Source of the DNA: Ruegeria sp. R14_0
GTDB taxonomy: Bacteria; Pseudomonadota; Alphaproteobacteria; Rhodobacterales; Rhodobacteraceae
DNA: 64,000 nt
Assembly: GCF_017743975.1 (NCBI RefSeq)
Contig: NZ_JAGHRC010000002.1
Location: 1-64,000, forward strand
Direction: 5' to 3'
A program made the position numbers and the translations under genes. The notes beneath the pieces are model-generated. The model was not told where the DNA came from. It saw only the letters and a list, made by a program, of their open reading frames with translations, and made no database searches. This document shows positions 37,346 through 45,779 of this stretch, in pieces (the stretch's first letter is position 1; each line of letters starts with the position of its first letter).

Positions 37346-37929
37346 CTGACCGCCAGACCATCGACGCCTACACCACCCATGTCGCCGAATACCTGAGCGT
37401 CCCTTTGCCCCGTGAACAGATCGAGGCGCGCATGGCCTTTGCCGAAGCGGTCGTGCCCGAGGGTTTTGTGCTGGACCTGGGCTCGGGGCCCGGTGCGGAC
37501 AGTACGTTTTTCCAACGCCAAGGCCTAAGGGTCCGCGCGCTGGATGCAACGCCCGCCTTTGTAAACCACGCCCGGGAAAACGGCGTGGACGCGCATTTGG
37601 GTACGTTCGATGATGTGACCGAAGATGGCGTGTACGACGGTATCTATGCCAGCTTTTCGCTGTTGCATGCACCACGCGCAGACTTTTCGCGCCACTTGGC
37701 GGCCATTCAGCGAGCCATGAAACCCGGGGGCATCTTCTTTCTTGGACTAAAGCTGGGCACCGGTGAACATCGCGACGAGCTTGACCGCTATTATACCTAT
37801 TTCTCACAAACCGAGATCGAAGAAGCGCTGGCACAGGCCGGATTCACCATCGACCAGATCACAACCGGCATGGGCACAGGCTTGGCCGGGTCTTATGACG
37901 GTTTCATTCTGGTGCTCGCCCATGCCTGA
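37342..37929 (+). CDS. Class I SAM-dependent methyltransferase
   Basis: The 195-residue protein has the SAM-binding glycine motif [12 protein letters not shown] near residue 46, an acidic residue ending motif II ([11 protein letters not shown]), and [20 protein letters not shown] (motif for post-I). The length and fold fit the methyltransferase type 11/25 group; the substrate is unknown. The GTG start at 37342 overlaps the DUF3429 stop codon (GTGA). Its end overlaps the rnhA start by eight bases. Confidence 0.9.
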   Translation: MTDRQTIDAYTTHVAEYLSVPLPREQIEARMAFAEAVVPEGFVLDLGSGPGADSTFFQRQGLRVRALDATPAFVNHARENGVDAHLGTFDDVTEDGVYDGIYASFSLLHAPRADFSRHLAAIQRAMKPGGIFFLGLKLGTGEHRDELDRYYTYFSQTEIEEALAQAGFTIDQITTGMGTGLAGSYDGFILVLAHA

Positions 37930-38389
37930 TCTGTTTGCCTATACCGACGGCGCTTGTTCCGGCAATCCCGGCCCCGGAGGCTGGGGCGTATTGCTACGTG
38001 CAATGGACGGCGACACGGTCCTGAAAGAGCGTGAATTGAACGGCGGCGAGGCCGAGACCACCAACAACCGAATGGAGCTGCTGGCCGCGATCAGCGCGCT
38101 TGAAGCACTGGAACGCGCCTCGAAGATCACGGTGGTCACCGACAGCGCCTATGTGAAAAACGGCGTGACAGGTTGGATTTTTGGCTGGAAGAAGAATGGC
38201 TGGAAGACCTCGAACAAGAAACCGGTCAAGAACGTTGATCTGTGGCAGCGGCTGGACGAAGCTCAGATGCGCCACGATGTGACCTGGGAATGGGTCAAAG
38301 GCCACGCGGGCCATCCCGAAAACGAAAAGGCGGATGAACTGGCGCGGGCTGGCATGGCTCCGTTCAAACCTAAAAAGGCACAAGCGTGA
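37922..38389 (+). CDS. rnhA: Ribonuclease HI
   Basis: RNase HI degrades RNA in RNA-DNA hybrids. The 155-residue protein has the four catalytic acidic residues in [32 protein letters not shown] and NEKADELA, together with the basic handle [17 protein letters not shown] used for hybrid binding. The start overlaps the methyltransferase end by eight bases, and its stop overlaps the next gene by four. Typical length for the E. coli-type enzyme. Confidence 0.96.
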   Translation: MPDLFAYTDGACSGNPGPGGWGVLLRAMDGDTVLKERELNGGEAETTNNRMELLAAISALEALERASKITVVTDSAYVKNGVTGWIFGWKKNGWKTSNKKPVKNVDLWQRLDEAQMRHDVTWEWVKGHAGHPENEKADELARAGMAPFKPKKAQA

Positions 38390-39009
38390 GCGGTCTTGCG
38401 CTGCTCGACTATGCCTCGGTTTTTGTCTTTGCCCTGACAGGGGCGCTTGTGGCCAGCCGCGCCCAACTGGATCTGGTGGGCTTTGCTTTCATGGCCTGCC
38501 TTACGGCGGTCGGGGGCGGCACGATCCGAGACCTTCTGCTGGATCGGCATCCGGTGTTCTGGGTTGGACAACCGGACTACATCCTGATCGCTACAGCGGC
38601 GGCCGTACTGGTGTTTTTCACCGCACACCGGGTCGAAAGCCGATACAACTGGCTGGTCTGGCTGGACAGTTTCGCCCTGGCCATCGCCGCAGCGGCGGGT
38701 GCAGGGGCTGCCTTGTCTCTGAACCAGTCCGGCGTCATCGTGGTGCTGATGGGAGTGACAACCGGATGCCTGGGCGGGCTGATGCGCGACGTGGTCTGCA
38801 ACGAGGTGCCGCTGGTCCTGAAACAAGGCGAGCTTTACGTGTCCTGCGCTTTTTCCGGCGCTGTGGTCGCCGTTCTTGCAAACAGACTGGGCTTTGACGA
38901 GCTGACCACGCTCGCGGCCTGCGCGCTGATCTGCTGGGCGCTGCGGGCGGGATCCCTAGTGTTTGGCTGGCGGCTTCCGGTCTACAAGGCGCGGCCACCA
39001 CGCCACTGA
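38386..39009 (+). CDS. Trimeric intracellular cation channel family protein (UPF0126/YadS)
   Basis: The 207-residue protein has about seven transmembrane helices and the duplicated UPF0126 layout, with [18 protein letters not shown] and the second copy [17 protein letters not shown]. Bacterial members form trimeric TRIC channels. The GTG start overlaps rnhA by four bases (GTGA). It is the last gene in the ispH operon. The ion conducted here is not known. Confidence 0.92.
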   Translation: MSGLALLDYASVFVFALTGALVASRAQLDLVGFAFMACLTAVGGGTIRDLLLDRHPVFWVGQPDYILIATAAAVLVFFTAHRVESRYNWLVWLDSFALAIAAAAGAGAALSLNQSGVIVVLMGVTTGCLGGLMRDVVCNEVPLVLKQGELYVSCAFSGAVVAVLANRLGFDELTTLAACALICWALRAGSLVFGWRLPVYKARPPRH

Positions 39010-39038
39010 CACAATGGGCGGCCAAAACCGCCACACTT

Positions 39039-39275
39039 TTAGCGCCGAAAGTAAGTCTGCCAGATCCAAATCACCAGCAGCGCGCCAAGCACTGCCCCGA
39101 CAAAGCCCGATAACCATCCCGCAACGGTGACCAATGCGCGCAAAACAATGCCGCCGACCAGTGCTCCGATGATACCAATCAGCATGGTCGCCGGGATACT
39201 GGCCTCAATCCGCATCAGGCGAGTGGCCAGGAACCCTGCTGCGGCTCCGATGATGATCAGGGCGATGACCGGCAT
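39039..39275 (-). CDS. Small GlsB/YeaQ-like membrane protein
   Basis: The 78-residue protein has three hydrophobic segments with Gly-rich turns (IIIGAAAGFLATRLMRIEAS, IGIIGALVGGIVLRAL, FVGAVLGALLVIWIWQTYF), the pattern of the transglycosylase-associated (GlsB/YeaQ/YmgE) family. Members are stress-related membrane proteins of unknown mechanism. It is separated from a second small membrane-protein gene by one base and lies downstream of fmt. Confidence 0.8.
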   Translation of the reverse strand: MPVIALIIIGAAAGFLATRLMRIEASIPATMLIGIIGALVGGIVLRALVTVAGWLSGFVGAVLGALLVIWIWQTYFRR

Positions 39276-39276
39276 A

Positions 39277-39513
39277 TCACTTCCTCCAATGGGTCGGCAC
39301 GATGATCAGCGCGCCGACAGATGACAGCACGGCGTCCAGACCGGGTGGGCCAAAGCTAATGCCGAACATGATACGCACAAAGTAAAACAAAAAAGCGCCG
39401 CCGACGCAGATAATGATCGACGGCAGGTACCCGTTATGGGTGAAGCCCGTTTTCTCGGACAGGTAGCCGACGATCCCGGCAATGACGACTGTGCCCATAA
39501 GCACCATGAACAT
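39277..39513 (-). CDS. Small membrane protein, partner of the GlsB-like gene
   Basis: The 78-residue protein has two to three helices: FMVLMGTVVIAGIVGYLSEK and YLPSIIICVGGAFLFYFV, with a Gly/Pro region GISFGPPGLDAV. It resembles the GlsB-like protein next to it and could have arisen by duplication, though identity is low. It follows fmt after 3 bases and precedes the second copy by one, so the four genes def, deformylase-like, fmt and these two are likely one transcript. The function is unknown. Confidence 0.75.
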   Translation of the reverse strand: MFMVLMGTVVIAGIVGYLSEKTGFTHNGYLPSIIICVGGAFLFYFVRIMFGISFGPPGLDAVLSSVGALIIVPTHWRK

Positions 39514-39516
39514 CGG

Positions 39517-40431
39517 CTACTCCGCTGTCAGGCGGCTGCCAGCCGGAATGGGCCAGCCCCGCAAAAAGGTTTCCTTATCCTGCGCGCCTTTACCCGCCCG
39601 TTGCAAGCGCAGCAGGTCCACCGCGCCTTCACCACAAGCAATGGTCAGGGCGTCATCCAGAACCTGACCGGGCACGCCCTGCCCCTCGGCCATCCGAGAG
39701 GCCAGCACCTTGATGCGCGCGCCGTCGAACTCGGTCCATGCGCCGGGGAACGGGGACAGGCCCCGGATTTGCCGGTCGACCTCGACCGCGGGGCGGGACC
39801 AATCAATCCGGGCCTCGGCCTTGTCGATCTTAGCGGCGTAGGTGACGCCGACCTCGGGCTGCGGCTCCGGCGTCAGGTTGGGCAATTCGCGCAGAGCCTC
39901 AACGATCAGGCCTGCCCCCATCACCGAGAGCCGGTCGTGCAATTGGTCGGTGGTTTCCTCGATGCCGATATCCGTCGCCTCGCGCAGCAGAACAGGCCCC
40001 GTGTCCAGCCCGGCCTGCATCTGCATAATGCAAATACCGGTTTGCACGTCACCGGACATAATCGCGCGATGGATAGGCGCGGCTCCGCGCCAGCGCGGCA
40101 ACAAGCTGGCGTGGATATTCAGGCAGCCCTGCGCAGGCGCATCCAGAATGGGTTGTGGCAGGATCAGACCATAGGCAACAACAACGGCCACATCCGCGTT
40201 CAGAGCGGCAAAGGCTTCCTGCTCTTCGGCCGATTTCAGAGACACCGGATGCCGCACGGTCAGGCCCAGCGCTTGGGCGCGAGCATGAACGGGCGTCGGG
40301 CGGTCCTTTTTGCCCCGCCCCGCCGGGCGTGGGGGCTGGCAGTACACGGCGGCGATCTCATGCCCCGCCTCGACCAGCGCATCCAGCACCGGAACCGAGA
40401 AATCGGGCGTTCCCATGAAAATGACGCGCAT
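39517..40431 (-). CDS. fmt: Methionyl-tRNA formyltransferase
   Basis: Fmt formylates the initiator Met-tRNA using 10-formyl-THF. The 304-residue protein opens [20 protein letters not shown] and has the catalytic block [19 protein letters not shown] with the Asn-His pair, and a downstream Asp in LDTGPVLL. The C-terminal domain binds tRNA. It follows the deformylase-like gene after 2 bases. Grouping with def is the usual arrangement. Confidence 0.97.
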   Translation of the reverse strand: MRVIFMGTPDFSVPVLDALVEAGHEIAAVYCQPPRPAGRGKKDRPTPVHARAQALGLTVRHPVSLKSAEEQEAFAALNADVAVVVAYGLILPQPILDAPAQGCLNIHASLLPRWRGAAPIHRAIMSGDVQTGICIMQMQAGLDTGPVLLREATDIGIEETTDQLHDRLSVMGAGLIVEALRELPNLTPEPQPEVGVTYAAKIDKAEARIDWSRPAVEVDRQIRGLSPFPGAWTEFDGARIKVLASRMAEGQGVPGQVLDDALTIACGEGAVDLLRLQRAGKGAQDKETFLRGWPIPAGSRLTAE

Positions 40432-40433
40432 CT

Positions 40434-40928
40434 CTACCCCTGTTTCTTGGCTTTTCGCAGCAACATGTCCCGTTTGACCTTGCTGAGCCGGTCGAAATAC
40501 ATCCGCCCGTTCAGGTGATCGACCTGGTGCTGCACGCTGGTGGCCTCGATCCCGACGAAATCACGGCGGTCCACCATTCCCTGTTCGTTCAGAAACTTGA
40601 CCGTCACCGCACGTGGCCGTTTCACCTTGGCGGAAACACCGGGCAGGTTCGGGCTGGCCTCATCATGTTCGCGCAGTTCGACCGAGCTGTGCAGGATTTC
40701 CGGGTTCGCCAACCGCACCGCCCGGCCCCGCTCGGTCGAGCCATCGACGACGGCAAGGCGCAGCATGACACCGATCTGCGGCGCTGCAAGGCCAACGCCG
40801 GGCATCGCCTCCATCGTGTCGATCATATCGTCCCAGATGGCGCGGATTTCATCGGTGATCTCGGCAACATCCTCGGCCTTGGTCCGCAGGCGTTTGTCGG
40901 GCCAAGGCAGGCAGGTACGAACGGTCAT
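40434..40928 (-). CDS. Peptide-deformylase-like protein with altered catalytic residues
   Basis: The 164-residue protein keeps the deformylase fold and motif I ([11 protein letters not shown], residues 44-54). Motif II, which in Def has EGCLS with the metal-binding Cys, reads EASPN here, so Cys is Ser92. Motif III, normally HEXXH, reads HQVDH (His134, Gln135, His138), so the catalytic Glu is Gln. Metal binding and hydrolysis are therefore doubtful. It is a paralogue of the intact def immediately upstream, which it overlaps by four bases. It may regulate, chaperone or have another activity; sequence alone does not say. Confidence 0.9.
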   Translation of the reverse strand: MTVRTCLPWPDKRLRTKAEDVAEITDEIRAIWDDMIDTMEAMPGVGLAAPQIGVMLRLAVVDGSTERGRAVRLANPEILHSSVELREHDEASPNLPGVSAKVKRPRAVTVKFLNEQGMVDRRDFVGIEATSVQHQVDHLNGRMYFDRLSKVKRDMLLRKAKKQG

Positions 40929-41443
40929 GCGCGGGCTTGCTCGCGTTTCAGCTTCTGCATCTTGCGCGTGATCATCTGACGTTTCAGCGGTTTGAGATAG
41001 TCGATGAACAGCTTGCCGTTCAGATGATCGATCTCATGCTGAACACAGGTCGCCCAGAGACCGTCAAAGGTTTCCTGCTGCAGGTTCCCGTCCTGGTCGA
41101 TCCACGTCACGTCGACCACTTTGGGGCGCGTCACCTCGGCAAATTGCTCGGGGATCGACAGGCAGCCCTCTTCGTAGACATTTGTCTCGTCGGACGACGC
41201 GACAACCTCAGGGTTGAACATGATCAGCGGGCGCGGGGCTTCACCCTCTTCCTTTACGCAGTCCAGAACGATCAGCCGGTCAAGCACACCGATCTGAGGG
41301 GCCGCAAGACCGACACCCGGCGCGTCATACATCGTCTCCAGCATGTCGTCGGCCAGCTTGCGCAGCTCGTCGCTGATGTCGGCCACAGGCGCACAGACCT
41401 TTTTCAGGCGGGGATCGGGGTGGATCAGGATATTGCGTTTCAT
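40925..41443 (-). CDS. def: Peptide deformylase
   Basis: Def removes the formyl group from nascent proteins with an Fe/Zn/Ni site. The 172-residue enzyme has all three motifs: [18 protein letters not shown] (metal-binding Cys) and QHEIDHLNG (HEXXH). It is first in the def / deformylase-like / fmt run and overlaps the paralogue by four bases. The MalY-type gene is divergent. This copy is expected to carry out the essential reaction. Confidence 0.97.
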   Translation of the reverse strand: MKRNILIHPDPRLKKVCAPVADISDELRKLADDMLETMYDAPGVGLAAPQIGVLDRLIVLDCVKEEGEAPRPLIMFNPEVVASSDETNVYEEGCLSIPEQFAEVTRPKVVDVTWIDQDGNLQQETFDGLWATCVQHEIDHLNGKLFIDYLKPLKRQMITRKMQKLKREQARA

Positions 41444-41537
41444 GGGGTTGATTTAGGGCATCCCGTCCCGCGCCGCAACGCCCCCCTTGCGCCTGCCGCA
41501 ATAGTGGCTAGCTTTCGATCCGACAGATGGAGCAGAC

Positions 41538-42710
41538 ATGACTTTCAACGACCTGATCGACCGCCGGGGAACCAACAGTTCAAAATGGGACAAGATGGAG
41601 CAGCTCTACGGTGTATCACCGCAAGACGGGCTTGCCATGTGGACGGCAGATTCTGATTATCCGACCGCGCCTTGCGTGATCGCAGCCGTGCGCAAAGCCG
41701 CCGATCACGGTGTGTTCGGGTATTCTTGGATGCACCCGGATTATCTGGGCGCTGTCCAATGGTGGATGAAGAACCGCCACAACTGGGACATCGACACAGA
41801 TTGGGTCCTGACCTCGCAAGGCTTGGGCAATGCAATCGCTTTGTGTCTGGATGTCTGGACAGAACCCGGCGACGGAGTGGTGATCTTTACGCCGGTCTAC
41901 CATGAGTTCGCCCACAAGGTGAACAAATCGGGCCGCCGTGTGGTGGAATGCCCGCTGGTGCGGCAGGACGACACCTACGCTCTTGATCTGGAAGACGCGC
42001 AGTCCCGGTTGGACGGGTCGGAGAAGATGTTGCTGTGGTGTTCGCCGCAAAACCCATCCGGTCGGGTCTGGACCCCGGACGAGCTGCGCGCCGTTGCGGC
42101 CTTTGCCGAACGAAACGGCCTGATCCTGGTATCAGACGAGATTCACCACGATCTGGTCTATCCAGGAAACACCTTCGTACCGATGGACGTGGCAGCACCT
42201 GATGCACGGCCCTGGACGGTCACGCTGACGGCGGCGTCAAAGACCTTTAACATCGCTGGGCAGCGCACAGGGAACATGATCATACCCGATCCAAAGCTGC
42301 GCGCGGCCATGCGGCACCGTATCCAGACACTGGATTATGATCCCAGCGCGCTCGGCGTGGCCATGATCACTGCGGCCTATTCGCCTGAAGGGGCCGCATG
42401 GGTGGACGAGCAGATTGAGCATCTTGCTGGCAACCGTGCGATCTTTGACGCGGCCATCGCCGATATCCCAGGACTGTGGTCCATGCCGCTGCAGGCGACC
42501 TATCTGGCTTGGGTTGATTTCTCGGGCACCGGAATGAGTCACGACGATTTCATCCGCCGCTTGCGCGAAGATGCCAAGATCGCGACCTCGTCCGGCCCCG
42601 GTTTCGGAACAGGTGGAGAGACCTTCGAACGGTTCAATCTGGCCACGCAACGTGGGCGCGTCGAAGATGCATGCGCGCGACTGAAAGGCGCATTTGCCGA
42701 TTTGCAGTGA
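41538..42710 (+). CDS. MalY/PatB family PLP-dependent C-S lyase / aminotransferase
   Basis: The 390-residue enzyme is a fold type I PLP protein of the MalY/PatB group. It has MWTADSDYPTAPCVIAAVRK with the substrate-entry region, SDEIHHDLVYPG, and the PLP-binding Lys in LTAASKTFNIAGQRTGN. Members cleave cystathionine or other cysteine conjugates, releasing thiols. Also possible is a transaminase role. It is divergent from def. The chosen ATG has GGAGCAG upstream. Confidence 0.9.
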   Translation: MTFNDLIDRRGTNSSKWDKMEQLYGVSPQDGLAMWTADSDYPTAPCVIAAVRKAADHGVFGYSWMHPDYLGAVQWWMKNRHNWDIDTDWVLTSQGLGNAIALCLDVWTEPGDGVVIFTPVYHEFAHKVNKSGRRVVECPLVRQDDTYALDLEDAQSRLDGSEKMLLWCSPQNPSGRVWTPDELRAVAAFAERNGLILVSDEIHHDLVYPGNTFVPMDVAAPDARPWTVTLTAASKTFNIAGQRTGNMIIPDPKLRAAMRHRIQTLDYDPSALGVAMITAAYSPEGAAWVDEQIEHLAGNRAIFDAAIADIPGLWSMPLQATYLAWVDFSGTGMSHDDFIRRLREDAKIATSSGPGFGTGGETFERFNLATQRGRVEDACARLKGAFADLQ

Positions 42711-42731
42711 CGGCCTGAAACCAGTTGAGAC

Positions 42732-43085
42732 TTATTCCTCGTGCCCCAACAGCGCAATCGGCGCGTCCGGGGCGCGATAGAAATCCAGCGGCGCCCTGTC
42801 GGCCGAAGCTGTACTGCGCTTGAACTCATAGCGCATTTCGCCCGCTTCATCCTGATCCGCAATAATCAGGCATTGATACAGGTGATTTGCGCCATCGTAG
42901 ATATCGACAAGCCCCCGCAATTGCGGCGTGGTTTCGGCCTCGACCGTAAAGCCGTCTTTCCACAATCTCAGAATCTTATATGTATTGTCACCAATTTCGA
43001 CACGAAGGCGGCTGGTTTTCTTCAAACCCGCGATTCGTGCCGCATCCAATTCGGCTGAAATTTCCTTTGATACATAGGTACTCAT
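42732..43085 (-). CDS. Conserved-looking hypothetical protein
   Basis: The 117-residue protein starts MSTYVSKEISAELDAARIAG. It appears to be a soluble protein of beta strands: LRVEIGDNTYKILRLWKDGF, then a second domain with VDIYDGANHLYQCLIIADQD. GAGGGGAAC precedes the ATG. There is no known motif. The open frame extends far upstream to 43442 but that part is antisense to the YqjG gene. The function is unknown; the codon pattern looks normal for a real gene. Confidence 0.7.
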   Translation of the reverse strand: MSTYVSKEISAELDAARIAGLKKTSRLRVEIGDNTYKILRLWKDGFTVEAETTPQLRGLVDIYDGANHLYQCLIIADQDEAGEMRYEFKRSTASADRAPLDFYRAPDAPIALLGHEE

Positions 43086-43296
43086 AAAACGTTCCCCTCG
43101 GCAGAGGCTATTATTGTGAAGGCCAAATCGTAAAAATCTAGTGAACCCGGACGCAGAGGTTGCCCTGATTTCAATCTGTTGCACAGAAATCTCAACCGAG
43201 CTGTGCATGAACGCAGGCATGCTGCGCGCCGTCCGGCATAGGATCACCAAATCCATCGAACTATGTTTGGCCAAACCGCTTTTCGGAGGACTAAGC

Positions 43297-44286
43297 ATGG
43301 GCCTTTTGGTCGACGGTAAATGGCACGACACATGGTACGACACGAAATCCAATGGTGGGGCCTTCAAGCGCAGCGCCGCGCAGTTTCGCAACTGGCTGAC
43401 GGCGGATGGCAGCGCCGGGCCTTCGGGCAAGGGCGGGTTCAACGCGGAATCCGGCCGCTATCACCTCTATGTCAGTCTCGCCTGCCCCTGGGCGCACCGC
43501 ACCCTGATCTTTCGCGAACTCAAAGACCTGAGCGATCACATCTCGGTCTCTGTCGTGCATCCCGATATGTTGGACAATGGTTGGACGTTTGAAACGGACG
43601 ATCACGGCGCAACCGGTGACACCCTGTATGGTCTGGGCTTTGCGCATCAGATTTACACCAAAGCCGACCCGAACTACTCGGGCCGTGTCACGGTACCGAT
43701 CCTGTGGGACAAGAAGCAGCAGACGATTGTGTCGAACGAAAGCTCTGAAATCATCCGGATGTTCAACTCGGCCTTTGACGGGATCACCGGCAACACCGAC
43801 GATTACTGGCCCGAGGCGATGCGCGAGGACATCGAAGAAGTGAACGCCCGCATCTATTCCGACGTCAACAACGGCGTCTACAAATCCGGTTTTGCCACGA
43901 CCCAACAGGCCTATGATGCCGCGGTTGGACCGTTGTTCGACACGTTGGACTGGCTAGAGGATCGTCTGAGCGGGAACCGCTATCTTATGGGCGATCGCAT
44001 GACCGAAGCCGATTGGCGTCTGTTTACCACGCTGATCCGGTTCGACCCTGTTTATCACCTGCATTTCAAATGCAACCGCCGCCGTCTTGTCGATTATCCG
44101 AACCTGTGGGCCTATACTCGCGAGCTATATCAGTGGCCGGGCGTCGCTCAGACGGTGAATATGCACCACATCGTGCGCCACTATCACTACAGCCACGACA
44201 GCATCAATCCGCACCGGATCATCCCCACGAACCCGGTCCTGGACTATATGGAGCCGCACGGGCGCGGTCAGCGACCCGCCGCGTAA
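43297..44286 (+). CDS. Glutathionyl-hydroquinone reductase (YqjG/Xi-class GST)
   Basis: The 329-residue enzyme belongs to the Xi-class glutathione transferases. It has the catalytic Cys in YVSLACPWAHRTLI, the glutathione-binding VPILWDKKQQTIVSNESSEI, and the C-terminal helical domain with MTEADWRLFTTLIRF. The class reduces glutathionyl-hydroquinones and is linked to quinone detoxification. CGGAGGA precedes the ATG by six bases. A longer open frame starts at 43141. Its end overlaps the convergent receiver-protein gene by 19 bases. Confidence 0.93.
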   Translation: MGLLVDGKWHDTWYDTKSNGGAFKRSAAQFRNWLTADGSAGPSGKGGFNAESGRYHLYVSLACPWAHRTLIFRELKDLSDHISVSVVHPDMLDNGWTFETDDHGATGDTLYGLGFAHQIYTKADPNYSGRVTVPILWDKKQQTIVSNESSEIIRMFNSAFDGITGNTDDYWPEAMREDIEEVNARIYSDVNNGVYKSGFATTQQAYDAAVGPLFDTLDWLEDRLSGNRYLMGDRMTEADWRLFTTLIRFDPVYHLHFKCNRRRLVDYPNLWAYTRELYQWPGVAQTVNMHHIVRHYHYSHDSINPHRIIPTNPVLDYMEPHGRGQRPAA

Positions 44287-44630
44287 TGTTCGACCATCGC
44301 CGCCAGATCCTCTGGCGGCGTGCCGCTTTGGACGTAAGCGCATGCGTTCGGGCTGTGTGCAAAGATCGACCCGTCGGAAAAGAAGGTGGTGTTGGTTACA
44401 AAAATCACCCGTGCCTCGGGCCGGCGGTAGCTGGCGAAATCGGCCACAGCCAAGGCGCTGCCGGTTTCCAGAACCAGATCCAGCACAATGATATCGTAAT
44501 CCGTGCCGTACAGGGCAAGGATCGCGGCCTCTTGACCGGCCACAAGCGTCACTTCGGCGCCTTGCCGTTCCAGATGCCTTTTCCAGACCCGACCAAGGTC
44601 GGGGTTACTCTCAACAATCAGTACTTTCAT
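44268..44630 (-). CDS. Single-domain receiver protein, degenerate
   Basis: The 120-residue protein consists of a receiver domain only. It begins MKVLIVESNPDLGRVWKRHL and has the phosphoaccepting Asp51 in YDIIVLDLVLETG. The acidic pocket shows ESN instead of DD, and the invariant Lys after beta 5 is missing (CAYVQSGTPP), so phosphotransfer or signalling may be altered. It has no output domain. It is convergent with the YqjG gene and has a TTAA-N7-TTAA box about 70 bases upstream of its start. Its partner kinase is not in the window. Confidence 0.85.
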   Translation of the reverse strand: MKVLIVESNPDLGRVWKRHLERQGAEVTLVAGQEAAILALYGTDYDIIVLDLVLETGSALAVADFASYRRPEARVIFVTNTTFFSDGSIFAHSPNACAYVQSGTPPEDLAAMVEHYAAGR

Positions 44631-44699
44631 TTGCAACAACCTCGGCACTTGGTAGAGTGTGTGGTGCCGACCCCCGTTGTTTGTGATCACGCCTATTCC

Positions 44700-44714
44700 T
44701 TAACAAAGTGTTAA
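44700..44714. promoter_or_regulatory. Perfect CtrA-type box TTAA-N7-TTAA
   Basis: TTAACAAAGTGTTAA has the exact TTAA-N7-TTAA spacing of the CtrA binding consensus of alphaproteobacteria. It sits 70 bases before the receiver-only gene on the minus strand and 100 before cobC on the plus strand. CtrA is present in the Roseobacter group. I saw no second perfect copy among the intergenic regions of this window. Confidence 0.55.
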
Positions 44715-44740
44715 TGGCGTCGCTCGACCGGGCTGATCAC

Positions 44741-44782
44741 GCGGATTTGCTTGTAAAAACGGCAAAAATCCGCTTGAAGCGG
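44741..44782. promoter_or_regulatory. Overlapping, mutually exclusive hairpins upstream of cobC
   Basis: GCGGATTT (44741-44748) pairs with AAATCCGC (44766-44773); the latter also belongs to CCGC-TTGAA-GCGG (44770-44782). The two stems cannot form together. On the minus strand the second is followed by ATTTTT, like a terminator; a transcript heading toward the receiver gene would meet it. Confidence 0.45.
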
Positions 44783-44813
44783 GCTTAAACTGACGATTCC
44801 GGCGAGATCCCAT

Positions 44814-45779
44814 ATGGCAAGCCCAAACGACACTTTGGACCCCCGCGCCGCCCGCGACCATGGCGGCGGACTGGATGGCGCAATGACGCAGTTCGGAGGC
44901 GCGCGCGAGGACTGGCTGGACCTGTCTACCGGCATCAACCCGCACCCGTACCCCATCGCGCACCTGACCCAATCGGATTGGACCGCGCTACCCGATCACG
45001 GCGCGTTTGAACGCCTGTCTGCCGCCGCGCGACAGTTCTGGTCGGTGCCCGACGGTGCCGCAATCCTACCTGCGCCCGGCGCATCTGCGCTGATCGCCCG
45101 TATGCCTGCGCTTGCACCAAAGGGTCGGGTTCAGATCACGACACCAACGTATAACGAACACGCAGCCGCCTTTGTTGCGCAGGGTTGGACCGTTCAAGCG
45201 AAGGGCCCTGCCGAGGCGCGGGTTATCGCCCACCCAAACAACCCCGATGGGCGCATCTGGGGAGCAGCGGACGCCGATGCTCCGCTGACCGTGATTGATG
45301 AAAGCTTCTGTGACATCTGTCCCGAGAAGTCTCTGATCCATTTGGCCGACAACCCCGGCGTGATCGTACTCAAGAGTTTCGGAAAATTCTGGGGATTGGC
45401 CGGATTGCGGCTGGGGTTTGCAATCGGTCAGCCAAACCTGATTGCAAAGCTGAATGACCTGACCGGCCCCTGGGCGGTCTCTGGCCCGGCCCTGCGGATC
45501 GGAGAACAGGCCCTTCGGGATACCGAATGGGCCGCATCAACCCGTCAGCATTTGGCTGAGGCCACTGACCGGCTGGACCAGATGGTCACCGGCAAAGGCG
45601 CGAAATTGGTCGGTGGCACCACGCTGTTCCGGCTCTATGACGTTGACGACGCAACCGCCTGGCAGGCCAAACTGGCCAGCTCTCACATCTGGAGTCGCGT
45701 ATTCCCCTATTCCCGCACCTACCTGCGGCTGGGCCTGCCCCCCGCCGACGCTTGGGACCGGCTGGAGGCCGCGTTGTGA
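44814..45779 (+). CDS. cobC: Threonine-phosphate decarboxylase / cobalamin biosynthesis aminotransferase
   Basis: CobC is the PLP enzyme which makes the aminopropanol phosphate arm for the lower part of cobalamin. The 321-residue protein starts with [19 protein letters not shown] and has [13 protein letters not shown], typical of CobC, and the PLP Lys in [18 protein letters not shown]. It overlaps cobD by four bases. It would work in B12 synthesis, whose product is handed to the adenosyltransferase encoded at 5.3 kb. No cobalamin riboswitch motif is visible upstream. Confidence 0.92.
   Translation: MASPNDTLDPRAARDHGGGLDGAMTQFGGAREDWLDLSTGINPHPYPIAHLTQSDWTALPDHGAFERLSAAARQFWSVPDGAAILPAPGASALIARMPALAPKGRVQITTPTYNEHAAAFVAQGWTVQAKGPAEARVIAHPNNPDGRIWGAADADAPLTVIDESFCDICPEKSLIHLADNPGVIVLKSFGKFWGLAGLRLGFAIGQPNLIAKLNDLTGPWAVSGPALRIGEQALRDTEWAASTRQHLAEATDRLDQMVTGKGAKLVGGTTLFRLYDVDDATAWQAKLASSHIWSRVFPYSRTYLRLGLPPADAWDRLEAAL

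Noticed and set aside
39436..40518. 360-codon plus-strand frame opposite fmt and the deformylase-like gene
   Set aside because: The minus strand encodes Fmt with all motifs; the frame has no recognisable domain.
40434..40928. Pseudogene call for the deformylase-like gene
   Set aside because: The frame is intact, of full length and tightly coupled to def and fmt, so a functional non-classical protein is more likely than decay.
44631..44813. Cobalamin riboswitch before cobC
   Set aside because: No B12-box or three-way-junction pattern could be found in the 183 bases upstream, although stems are present.
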